A stretch of 12,439 nt of DNA from the NCBI GenBank assembly GCA_020433835.1, contig JAGRBY010000168.1:1-12439 (forward strand), given 5' to 3'. Positions 1-7,005 of this stretch are shown piece by piece. The notes beneath the pieces were generated by a model. It was not told the origin of the DNA, did not search any database, and saw nothing but the letters and a program-made list of their open reading frames with translations. Numbering within the stretch: the first letter of the stretch is position 1; every line of letters starts with the position of its first letter. The stretch comes from Anaerolineae bacterium (GTDB lineage Bacteria > Chloroflexota > Anaerolineae > 4572-78 > J111). The position numbers were made by a program, and so were the translations under genes.

Positions 1-1
1 C

Positions 2-91
2 CCTGGTCCTTACCGCGTGGAAATGCGGACGCTCTTCGGCAAAGACAAGATGCGCATTGGTGTATTGGGTACCATTTTGCAGGTAGAGTAA
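2..91 (+). CDS. 3' end of an unidentified protein (partial)
   Basis: An open frame enters from the left edge and closes with TAA, giving about 29 C-terminal residues that begin PGPYRVEMRTLFGKDKMRIG and end TILQVE. The residue mix looks like real coding sequence, and an inverted repeat that could act as a transcription terminator follows within 20 bp. The fragment is too short to assign to a family and no motif is recognisable. It is on the opposite strand to the pentapeptide gene that follows, so the two genes converge. Confidence reflects only that this is probably the tail of a gene. Confidence 0.45.
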   Translation, partial: PGPYRVEMRTLFGKDKMRIGVLGTILQVE

Positions 92-108
92 GCGAAGTTT
101 GTTCGTTT

Positions 109-173
109 GATAGTTGGATGGTTGGTTTGTGGTTTATAGCCAGCCATCCTGTCATTTGACACATCCAACTATC
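109..173. terminator. Inverted repeat between convergent genes, possible bidirectional terminator
   Basis: GATAGTTGGATG (109-120) is repeated as its exact reverse complement CATCCAACTATC (162-173). A second nested pair, GGATGGTTGG (117-126) and CCAGCCATCC (140-149), could form an alternative hairpin with one G-U pair. The element lies between the stop of the left-edge gene and the stop of the minus-strand pentapeptide gene, where a shared terminator would be expected. No clear T-run follows on either strand, so it could instead be a dispersed repeat. Confidence 0.35.
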
Positions 174-203
174 CTAACTATCTCCATCAAAAGTACCTAT
201 CCT

Positions 204-1664
204 CTACTCAACCAATATTGCTCCTTTTTTTTTCGGATCAAAATTTTCCGGCCATCGTGTCCAACGATCATACTTTGCACCGTTGAGATCGGCGGTTAAA
301 AGGGAACTCTCACGGAGGTCGGTCCATCTGAGTTTAGCGTCATTAAGCTGGGCATTATTGAGATTGGTTTCCCTAAGGTTAGCTCCCGTGAGGTCGGTTC
401 CGTTCAGGTTAGCTCCTCTAAGGTCAGCATTCCTCAGATCCGCTCCCCTTAAGTTCGCGAAGCTAAGGTCAGCCCCCATTAGATAACGATCTTTTAGATC
501 TTTATTGACGATATCCCAAATCAAGCGCCACTTAGTCTTAAGTTGCGTTGTATTGTTGATTTTAGTGTATTTAAAGTTAGCCAGCATGAGATCAGCTCCT
601 TTCAGATTGGCACCACTGAGGTCGGCTTGGAAGAAATCGGCCTGTCTGAGGATTGTTCCGCTGAGATTTGCCTCTCTCAGGTCGGCTTCTCTAAAGTCGA
701 CTTTTCTGAGAACAGCGTTACTAAAGTTGGCTTTTCTAAGATTAGCTCGGGAAAAATCAGCCCGAAAGAGATTGGCTCCGCTGAAGTCGGTTAGAAAGAG
801 AGGTGCTTTTTTAAAGCGGGTTCGGAATAGATCCGCTCCGCTGAGGTCAGCTCGGAAGAAGTTCTCACTGGTGGAGCCAGATCGAAAGAAAGTAGTTTTT
901 CTAGAGTGAACTTGAAAAGAGAATGCTCCGCTGAGGCCAGCTTGTAAATTTGAAGCCGAACGAAAGGGAATAATTTTATCATAACTGGACCTTATATAGA
1001 GTGTATTTTCAAGATTTAAGTCTCCATGGATTTTTGCAAACTTCTCCTTTGCAACACCAAGGTCCATAAAAACAGGCAAAAATTTTTCTGTCCTAAGCAT
1101 CGTTGTCTTTGGCAGAATAATACTACTTGGCTTCTTTGACCTAGGAAGTTGCACTGACTCTATATTAAAGTCTGTCAATACCGGATCTTTATCTTCATAC
1201 ATATCCACCAACCGCTCAGCCGCCTCTTTCGGCAGCTGCAGCCGCAACCACACACTCCCTGCTCCCAAATATTTCGCCATAATCTCATCCGCCGGTATTC
1301 CCAGCACCCCTGCTAGTGCCCCCACTGCTGCCTTTATCGCCACCTCACGTTGTTCTGGTGTCACATTTTCTAAGTTACCCGGCAGCCTGATTTCAACCAG
1401 TTCTGTCTCCACAGACGTGGTCATCTCGCCACTCAATTTCTCATTTATCTCATCCAACTCCGTGATTATCCGCTCGATCTCCATTCTTGCCTGCCTGATA
1501 TCCTCTACCACCTGAAACGACGTGTCGATCCCGTACGTCGCCTTTTTCTCCTCCGCATGCGCTAGCCGCCGATAATAAATGTTAAGCAGCTTAGTCAACG
1601 ACGTTCTGTGCTCAATAAGCATTTCTCTACTTTTAGATACTTGTGTTTTTCTCCTTTTCTCCAA
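204..1664 (-). CDS. Pentapeptide-repeat protein with helical adaptor and GSV alpha/beta domain
   Basis: The protein has 486 residues from a TTG start. Residues about 15-78 form a charged helical domain like those of the two genes upstream. Residues about 85-172 form an alpha/beta module containing LGIPADEI, YLGAGSVWLRLQLP and AAERLVDMY. Pentapeptide repeats (A-D/N-L/F-x-x) run from about 235 to 368 and again from 395 to 465. The break holds KWRLIWDIVN, an insertion I associate with this type of repeat protein. The tail TRWPENFDPKKKGAILVE is a common cap. Pentapeptide repeats fold as a right-handed beta helix, usually for protein-protein contact; no catalytic site is visible. The TTG start directly follows the TAG of the upstream gene and has a GAGGTGGAG Shine-Dalgarno, which implies coupling. 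ATG at 1620-1622 is an alternative and fits the partner's N-terminal length better. It is the last gene of the minus-strand block. The function is unknown; partnership with the NACHT protein is inference. Confidence 0.9.
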   Translation of the reverse strand: MEKRRKTQVSKSREMLIEHRTSLTKLLNIYYRRLAHAEEKKATYGIDTSFQVVEDIRQARMEIERIITELDEINEKLSGEMTTSVETELVEIRLPGNLENVTPEQREVAIKAAVGALAGVLGIPADEIMAKYLGAGSVWLRLQLPKEAAERLVDMYEDKDPVLTDFNIESVQLPRSKKPSSIILPKTTMLRTEKFLPVFMDLGVAKEKFAKIHGDLNLENTLYIRSSYDKIIPFRSASNLQAGLSGAFSFQVHSRKTTFFRSGSTSENFFRADLSGADLFRTRFKKAPLFLTDFSGANLFRADFSRANLRKANFSNAVLRKVDFREADLREANLSGTILRQADFFQADLSGANLKGADLMLANFKYTKINNTTQLKTKWRLIWDIVNKDLKDRYLMGADLSFANLRGADLRNADLRGANLNGTDLTGANLRETNLNNAQLNDAKLRWTDLRESSLLTADLNGAKYDRWTRWPENFDPKKKGAILVE

Positions 1665-2501
1665 CTACTCCACCTCAACCAACTCTGGCTTATACTGCCA
1701 AGGCCATTTCGTCGTCTCATCATAAATAACATCGGTCAAATTCAACCCTAGTAAATATGCGCGTCTGAGGTCAGCCCCACTGAGATCAGCATCAGTGAGG
1801 ATAGCGAGACTGAGATCAGCGTCAGTAAGGATAGCGAGATTGAGGTCAGCCTGACTGAGGTCAGCATCATGGAGGGTAGCGCCACTGAGGGTAGCACCAC
1901 TGAGAGTAGCGCCACTGAGACTAGAATGACTTAGGTAAGCCTTAGTGAGGTTAGCCCCACTTAAGTCAGCCCAACTTAGGTCAGCCCAACTTAGGTCAGC
2001 GTATGAAAGATCAAATCCCCTTAAATCCTTTCCCTGCAATTCACCATGAATCTCTTCCCACTCAACTGACTTTATTGTCTCCACCACCAAATCCGGCAGG
2101 TTCAGTGTCCCAGGCTCATACATAGCAACCAGCCGCTCGGCTGCTTTCTGTGGCACTTGAACAAGTAACACCACACTTCCCTCCCCCAAATATGTAACTT
2201 TGACTTGTTCAGCAGGAATGCCCAACACCCCCGCAAATGCGCGTTTGGCCGCCTCAATCATTTCCGGTGAATGTTGACCCTCAAGCGTCACTTTCAACAG
2301 TCCATTAAGCGCTCCCGCCGCCACCAACTTGGCTTTGATCGCCGCAATCTGTGCCTCAATATCCTCAATCTCCATGATAATGTCGGCTGGTGTATCATCA
2401 CCCTTCTTGGCCTGCTTCTCCCTCAACACAAACAACCGCCGTTTATGCACAGTAAGTAGCTTCTTAAGCTCAACAACCTCATCTGGTGCTACTGTATTCA
2501 T
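1665..2501 (-). CDS. Pentapeptide-repeat protein, shorter paralogue with same N-terminal domains
   Basis: About 278 residues from ATG at 2499-2501; a GTG two codons earlier is possible but leaves only 3 nt after AAGGTG. Residues about 8-62 are the helical adaptor (ELKKLLTVHKRRLFVLREKQ, then MEIEDIEAQI). Residues about 65-150 are the alpha/beta module (VLGIPAEQVKVTYLGEGSVV, AAERLVAMY). About twenty A-D-L-S-x type repeats span 158-255, followed by a DETTKWPW cap. Domain order matches the downstream 486-residue protein, so the two are paralogues. The repeat part shows recent DNA-level duplications: two 30-bp copies at 1779-1838 and two identical 15-bp copies at 1971-2000. It sits between the NACHT gene and the second paralogue, and its stop codon touches the next start. 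A structural or binding role is likely from the repeat family; the specific target is unknown. Confidence 0.9.
   Translation of the reverse strand: MNTVAPDEVVELKKLLTVHKRRLFVLREKQAKKGDDTPADIIMEIEDIEAQIAAIKAKLVAAGALNGLLKVTLEGQHSPEMIEAAKRAFAGVLGIPAEQVKVTYLGEGSVVLLVQVPQKAAERLVAMYEPGTLNLPDLVVETIKSVEWEEIHGELQGKDLRGFDLSYADLSWADLSWADLSGANLTKAYLSHSSLSGATLSGATLSGATLHDADLSQADLNLAILTDADLSLAILTDADLSGADLRRAYLLGLNLTDVIYDETTKWPWQYKPELVEVE
1779..1838. repeat. Two 30-bp tandem copies inside pentapeptide gene
   Basis: 1779-1808 and 1809-1838 differ at two positions and encode a doubled ten-residue block containing LAILTDADLS. They are in phase with the pentapeptide frame, so copy number changes would lengthen or shorten the beta helix by half a coil each time without a frameshift. 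Confidence 0.85.
1971..2000. repeat. Two identical 15-bp tandem copies inside pentapeptide gene
   Basis: CCAACTTAGGTCAGC occurs twice without a mismatch. On the coding (minus) strand this gives the doubled unit WADLS. Near 1880-1918 a looser set of three 15-bp units encodes SGATL repeats. The pattern indicates expansion by slippage or unequal recombination within the repeat array. Confidence 0.85.
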
Positions 2502-2532
2502 TTGCACCTACACCTTATGAACCTTCATCATT

Positions 2533-2756
2533 TCATACCAACTCAATAAACTCTAACAACTCCATAATCCCCCCCCGCCACCGACCCAATTGCCTAAAGT
2601 TGAAACTCCTTCGGCAGCCAACTCCTCTATCTTAATATCCCCCTTCGCTTCAGGGTTAAAGTAATTGGACCCGAGGGTTTTTACCTCAAATTTGGCCTCG
2701 CTCAGGTCGGCCTTGCTCAAGTTGGTCTCGCTCAGATCTTGTCCTCTTGCCCCCTC
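2533..2756 (-). pseudogene. Remnant of a pentapeptide-repeat coding end, out of frame with the NACHT gene
   Basis: Read on the minus strand from about 2756, a frame different from the NACHT frame encodes EGARGQDLSETNLSKADLSE, clear pentapeptide repeats. It continues with a non-repeat tail (TLGSNYFNPEAKGDIKIEEL) to TAG at 2553-2555. A run of eight G's (2569-2576) precedes the end; a one-base slip there would open the frame on to MELLEFIELV and TGA at 2533-2535. No ATG, GTG or TTG opens the frame: it overlaps the last codons of the NACHT gene and is closed by TGA about 30 bp further upstream. I infer the decayed 3' end of a third pentapeptide gene, or a C-terminal extension of the NACHT protein lost by frameshift. 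Confidence 0.6.
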
Positions 2757-5686
2757 ATTGACAATGTAAGGCTTCGTAATACTTCAATTTTTCTTTCTAT
2801 TTCGTCTCTAAGTTCTTCTGTCGGTTCAAGTTCTAATATTTTTTCATAATCAGAAATTGCCGCCTCCAATTCCCCAAGAGCTTTATAGGCCCACCCTCGA
2901 AAAAGGAAGGCCCCGCCGAATTTTGGCTTGAGTTGTATAGCCTGGTCAAAATCCTCGATGGCTCGCTCGTAATCCTCCAAGGCAACGTAACTGGTGCCCC
3001 GATCATAAAAGATAACAGCAGCATCCGGAATAAGCTTGATGGCCTGATCAAAATCCTCGATAGCCTGTTGGTGGTTGCTCAGAGCCGCATAACTTTCACC
3101 CCGACTATGGAGTATGAACGCAGCCTCTGGCATAAGCTCGATGGCCTGATCAAAATCTTTAATAGCCTGCTGATGATTGCCCAGAGCTGCGTAACTTTCG
3201 CCCCGATAGTAAAAGAAGAACGCAGCGTCTGGCCTAAGCTTGATGGCCTGGGTGAAATTTTCGATAGCCTTTTGATGGTTACCCAGAACAGCATAACTTT
3301 TGCCCCGACTACGAAAAGCAAAAGCATTATCTGGCTTAAGCTGGACAGCCTGATCGAAATCCTCAATGGCTCTCTGATGGTTGTCTAAAGCAGCGTAACT
3401 GGTTCCCTGAGCCAAATAGGTCCGGGCATCTGATGAAGTGACAGAACACCGAACAGCAAAATATTCCTGCATACTTCGATGAATAAATCGGTAACTTCCC
3501 CCGACACGTTGCAGAAAGATCAGTTCTATAGCTTGATCAAGAAACGAAATTAGTTTGAAAGGTAGCAATCCGTAATAATTAAGTACACACAACCGCATGT
3601 AATGCTGTATGAGAAAAAAACCGCCATAAAATAGTCCAGCAAATAGCGCAGAAACTAGGCCGATAGATAGCCCTACAAATAACCCCACAAACAAACCGCT
3701 ACCCAGTCCAAAACTCGTCCCAAAAGTCAGCACGCCTTCTAGTCCTCCAAATAGTGTGACACTCATTGCAACAACTAGTCCGAAAGCCAGCCCACCACGA
3801 AGAGAACTACGCTGAGAGCGACGCACTTCCTGATCAGGTTTGAGCTTATGGTTAATCGGCTCGTATTTTAGGGAAGCACTTAGCGCGATAATCAGTCCAA
3901 AACTCAATCCGACAAAGGGCCCGAGAATTAGCGCCACACTCGGCCATACACTTAACCCGCTAACCAGGGTGCCAAGTAGCCCGCCCCACAGCGCACCAAC
4001 CAGTCCAACAAATACCCCAAAACTCGTTTCGAAAATTAGCCCACTACCCAACCCACTACCTAATCCAAAAATCAGCCCGAAAATTAGCCAAGCTGGTAAG
4101 ATGATCCCCACCTCTGTTATCAGACTTACGGCTCCTCCCAACAAGCCACCTACAGCCCCTCCTACTGAGGCTTTGAGAGCTGGCCTCCATACCCAATACA
4201 GATTTTCGGCTGGTTTCATGTCATTTAACCCCACACCCAGCCCGGCAAGCAGTCCGAAAATTAGCCCAAAAATTAGCCCAGGAAACAGCCTACCACTCGA
4301 CCCGACAAACAGGCTATAATATAGTGCTACGACTAGACCACAACTCGGTCCAAAAATCAACCCACTACTCAACCCACTTAGCCATTGGTACTGCCGGCGA
4401 ACAGGACCAGCAGGCAGCCAACTGCTCCATATTTGTCCAATAGAAAATTGAGCGAGACTCTCGGCTTGTACTTGTGTGGCCAGATAGCTCAAATAGCGTA
4501 GGCTAGTTTCCTTAGAGTACAATAGCTTAATTTTGGTTCGCCCCACCCGTTCAAACATCCGCTCACTGTACGCCCCAAAAACCTCCGTCCGTAAGGCATC
4601 ACCCTGCCCCTCCGGTAGCGGCGGCGCTTCGGGGGTGGCATAGGTCACCGTAATAATATTCAACATCAGCGGAGTCTCCACCAGCTCCCGCAATGCCTCA
4701 TCCTGCCAAATTCGCTTTCCCAGGTCCATTAGTTGCTCGTGGTTTTGGGAGCGTTCCGTTTGTAATCGCTCAAAATACTGCTCAAACTGCTCCTGTGTCA
4801 GCTTCTTTAACACAATCGCCTGCCCCAACTTCAGCCTCGCCTCCAACGCCTCGTAATCATTCAGCCGGCTGCACACCACCATCGGCCCCGCATACTCATC
4901 CTTGCGGTACGTATTGATCGCTGCCACACACGCCTCACGCTGCTCTTCCGCCACCTCATCCAGCCCATCCAACAGCAGTGCCAACTCTCCCTCAGCTAAC
5001 CATCGCTTCGCCAGCTTCCGTGACACCTGGTACTGCCGGTTCAACTCCTCGGCCAGCCACTCGCCCAATGGCTTCTGCTCCGCTGCCCAACTGGACAGGT
5101 TAAAGAGAACCGGCACCGGCGCACTGGCGTCATTCTCCGCCTCAGCCACCAAATCACCGGCCAAGGTAGCCAGCGTCGTCGTTTTGCCCGCGCCGGGCTG
5201 ACCCAAAATCAGCAGGCTGCCTTGAGCTTGACGGTACACGTCAATCGCCCGCGTGCCGGGGGGTAAATCCTGCTCGGCTTGCTCCGGCTGCCGCAGGCGG
5301 ATGTTCAACTCCTCGAAGGGCTGCGGCACGGCGTCTTGTTTCATTTCCAGGCCCAAATCAAGATAGATGGCATTCAGCAAGGCGCTGTGCAGGTAATCCT
5401 CCACCCATATTTTGCGCACGTTGCTAAGGAGGGTAGTCAGGTTTTTATCGCGGGCTGGGGCGAGAAGATCGTCGATTTTAACCAGAAGCGGCTTGAGCTG
5501 CTCGCGCCAGGCGGTCTTGGTTAGGCGGCCGGCGGCTAGCTGTTCGGTCAGGGTAATGGCCATCCGGTGGTCCTCGATTTCAAGGATGAGCTCCGGCGGT
5601 GCGTTGATACCCAGCTTGGCCTGACGCTGCTCCAGAATTTGTAGGCTCCGGCGGAGCCGTTCGAGAAGTGTGTTTACGTCGGTCAT
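2732..5686 (-). CDS. NACHT NTPase with helical adaptor, glycine-rich membrane region and TPR tail
   Basis: A STAND-class NTPase of 984 residues from ATG at 5684-5686 (a TTG two codons earlier is also open). Residues 1-50 are a helical adaptor (LLERLRRSLQILEQRQAKLG, LEIEDHR) like that of the two downstream proteins. The NACHT core holds Walker A GQPGAGKT (about 162-169), Walker B LALLLDGLDEV (235-245) and VVCSR (270-274). A helical part follows to about 425. Residues about 435-690 are many hydrophobic segments rich in GLxxGL and FGL, plausibly multi-pass membrane helices of glycine-zipper type. YRFIHRSMQEYFA (732-744) is the usual closing motif of this NACHT type. Six 34-residue TPRs (758-957) end the protein. 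STAND proteins switch by nucleotide binding after sensing a ligand, here perhaps through the TPRs; membrane effector action is inference. There is no good Shine-Dalgarno and a promoter-like pair lies just upstream. Confidence 0.93.
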   Translation of the reverse strand: MTDVNTLLERLRRSLQILEQRQAKLGINAPPELILEIEDHRMAITLTEQLAAGRLTKTAWREQLKPLLVKIDDLLAPARDKNLTTLLSNVRKIWVEDYLHSALLNAIYLDLGLEMKQDAVPQPFEELNIRLRQPEQAEQDLPPGTRAIDVYRQAQGSLLILGQPGAGKTTTLATLAGDLVAEAENDASAPVPVLFNLSSWAAEQKPLGEWLAEELNRQYQVSRKLAKRWLAEGELALLLDGLDEVAEEQREACVAAINTYRKDEYAGPMVVCSRLNDYEALEARLKLGQAIVLKKLTQEQFEQYFERLQTERSQNHEQLMDLGKRIWQDEALRELVETPLMLNIITVTYATPEAPPLPEGQGDALRTEVFGAYSERMFERVGRTKIKLLYSKETSLRYLSYLATQVQAESLAQFSIGQIWSSWLPAGPVRRQYQWLSGLSSGLIFGPSCGLVVALYYSLFVGSSGRLFPGLIFGLIFGLLAGLGVGLNDMKPAENLYWVWRPALKASVGGAVGGLLGGAVSLITEVGIILPAWLIFGLIFGLGSGLGSGLIFETSFGVFVGLVGALWGGLLGTLVSGLSVWPSVALILGPFVGLSFGLIIALSASLKYEPINHKLKPDQEVRRSQRSSLRGGLAFGLVVAMSVTLFGGLEGVLTFGTSFGLGSGLFVGLFVGLSIGLVSALFAGLFYGGFFLIQHYMRLCVLNYYGLLPFKLISFLDQAIELIFLQRVGGSYRFIHRSMQEYFAVRCSVTSSDARTYLAQGTSYAALDNHQRAIEDFDQAVQLKPDNAFAFRSRGKSYAVLGNHQKAIENFTQAIKLRPDAAFFFYYRGESYAALGNHQQAIKDFDQAIELMPEAAFILHSRGESYAALSNHQQAIEDFDQAIKLIPDAAVIFYDRGTSYVALEDYERAIEDFDQAIQLKPKFGGAFLFRGWAYKALGELEAAISDYEKILELEPTEELRDEIERKIEVLRSLTLSMRGQEDKI
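2816..3415 (-). repeat. Six tandem 102-bp units encoding TPRs
   Basis: The C-terminal part of the NACHT gene is a run of about 34-residue units with the pattern RGxSYAALGNHQQAIxDFDQAI. Units two to four are the most alike, including at DNA level, where near-identical stretches of CTGATCAAAATC type recur every 102 bp. This suggests recent amplification of the sensor or binding array. The sixth unit has diverged (GWAYKALGELEAAISDYEKI). Confidence 0.85.
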
Positions 5687-5691
5687 AGACA

Positions 5692-5720
5692 ATTATGAGG
5701 GCTGAATAATGAATTGTGAA
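5692..5720 (-). promoter_or_regulatory. Possible promoter giving a near-leaderless NACHT transcript
   Basis: On the minus strand TTCACA (5715-5720) and CATAAT (5692-5697) are separated by 17 bp, and each differs from the sigma-70 consensus by one base. The -10 hexamer ends only 5 bp before the ATG, so the transcript would be leaderless or nearly so, which agrees with the missing Shine-Dalgarno. The site lies in an A+T-rich TGAATGGTGAATT-type repeat, so a chance match is quite possible. Confidence 0.3.
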
Positions 5721-6051
5721 TAATTAATGGTGAATGGTGAATTATGAAGGGGAGAGGTGGTGGGTGTGGTGGGTGTGGTCTTATTTTCTTGCTCTTGTAG
5801 GTGGGACGAGGCTTTTCCCCTAATCCCTACTACCTACCCCTCTACCCCCTATTTTAACACACCTTATCAAAGCCTGACAACCGGACTTAGGTACAGAATG
5901 GAGAATTTAGAATGGAGAATTTAGAATGAAGAATGAAGAAATTACAATCACCGTGGTGACAGGGGTAAAGAGGAGGAAGGGGTGGCAATTATCGGTTATC
6001 CGGCAGGTGGTTGTACCAGTCGCCTAATGGCTATCAAAACAGTGCTAACCG
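5693..6051. repeat. Intergenic region with short AT-rich dispersed repeats, no gene seen
   Basis: Between the divergent flanks of the NACHT start and the methyltransferase stop I see three repeat stretches. The first is TGAATAATTAATGGTGAATG-type sequence at 5704-5749. The second is GGTGGGTGT units at about 5757-5779. The third is two copies of GAATGGAGAATTTA followed by GAATGAAGAATGAAGAA at about 5897-5940. The last family recurs at 11707-11741 and, inverted, at 12200-12280. No coding frame with plausible composition or start signals is visible. Confidence 0.6.
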
Positions 6052-6963
6052 CTATCCCCGCTCAAACGCAAAAAACAACTGCTTATCCTGGCCGCGGATG
6101 GCCGGAGGATAAACATCATTTTCGTTCAGTTCGGTGCCGCTGTGGTAGCCGAGAAGCCGACAGCCGGCGGCGGCGGCATCTTCGATTAACTCATCAGCCT
6201 GGTAGAGATGGTAATCGATGCGGCCGGGGGTGACGGGGATGGCGAATTGGGCGACCTGGATGTCGCCGGGTTCGGCTGCGGAGGGGAAGGGGCTGAGGTG
6301 GCGTAGGTGATCGCGCAGCCCCGGCCAGGTGCGCCAGCGTAACGTTCGAGCCAGGCCGCGGGCGTGCCACAACACCGGGTTGACCCGGCGCGTCTCTCGA
6401 CTCCACAGGGTGGAGTCGGCGTGGGAATGGGCTGAGGGCTGAGGCGCGCCGTTGATCGGCGCTGCCGGTTGGCGACGGAACTTCTCGGCCAGCCAGTAGC
6501 CGTAGCAGGCCAAAGCCGGAGCAACGTTATCGAGACCGAGAATAAGCCGGCCCTGTGGGCGCGTAACGCGGGCCATCTCGGCGATAGCGCGACGGCGGCT
6601 GGCCCGGCCTGGAATGTGCTGGAGCGCGCCGAAGAACATGAAGAGGCCATCAAAATGGTCATCCACGAAGGGCAGGCGCAGCAGATCGGCTCCGGCTAAT
6701 TGGGCCTCACGCGAGAGACTGCGTCCGGCGGCGAGCATATCCTCGCTCACATCGATGCCGGTAACCTGGTAACCCACCTGGCTCAACGCCAGTACGGCCC
6801 GCCCCGCCCCGCAGCCGATATCGAGCAGGTGACCCTGGCGGGGCAAGTAACGGGCAACCATTGCCTGCTCACATTGCTGCAAGCCGGTTTGGCTCAAATC
6901 TTTCCAGAAGTTAACAACGTCCGGTTGGGCGTATTTTTGGGTAACGGTGGTGTGATTCATCAT
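6052..6963 (-). CDS. Class I SAM-dependent methyltransferase
   Basis: A 303-residue cytosolic methyltransferase of the Methyltransf_11/25 type. Motif I is LLDIGCGAGRAVL (46-58), the acidic loop after beta-2 is GIDVSEDML (69-77), and GADLLRLPFVDDHFD (91-105) and FGALQHIPG (111-119) follow as the usual motifs II/III. SAM binding is therefore well supported. The C-terminal half (about 150-303) carries no motif I can tie to a substrate, so target and product are unknown. The start is a double ATG (MMNH) with only weak ribosome-binding signals. It lies 330 bp downstream of the HPr-kinase-like gene on the same strand and may belong to the RiPP gene set as a tailoring enzyme, but the gap and its repeats leave open that it is an independent gene. 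Confidence 0.88.
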   Translation of the reverse strand: MMNHTTVTQKYAQPDVVNFWKDLSQTGLQQCEQAMVARYLPRQGHLLDIGCGAGRAVLALSQVGYQVTGIDVSEDMLAAGRSLSREAQLAGADLLRLPFVDDHFDGLFMFFGALQHIPGRASRRRAIAEMARVTRPQGRLILGLDNVAPALACYGYWLAEKFRRQPAAPINGAPQPSAHSHADSTLWSRETRRVNPVLWHARGLARTLRWRTWPGLRDHLRHLSPFPSAAEPGDIQVAQFAIPVTPGRIDYHLYQADELIEDAAAAGCRLLGYHSGTELNENDVYPPAIRGQDKQLFFAFERG

Positions 6964-7005
6964 AGGTAAATGCGTGTAACTGTTAAGCTTATAACTGGCG
7001 TCAAT

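Noticed and set aside
283..909. Two plus-strand open frames across the pentapeptide gene, rich in Arg, Leu, Ser, Ala and Pro
   Set aside because: They are the antisense reading of the regular ADLSx-coding repeats on the minus strand, which leaves all complementary frames open; no ribosome sites or domain features.
1740..2010. Regularly spaced short repeats considered as a CRISPR array
   Set aside because: The repeats are contiguous 15-bp coding units without spacers and encode pentapeptides.
2933..3388. Plus-strand frame of 151 codons with an internal repeat
   Set aside because: Antisense of the TPR array; its repetition follows the 102-bp TPR units exactly.
3840..4319. Plus-strand frame of 159 codons rich in Pro and Ser
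   Set aside because: Antisense of the glycine/leucine-rich membrane segment of the NACHT protein.
5982..6233. Plus-strand frame of 83 codons overlapping the methyltransferase end
   Set aside because: Mostly antisense to the methyltransferase C-terminus, Arg-rich and without recognisable domain.
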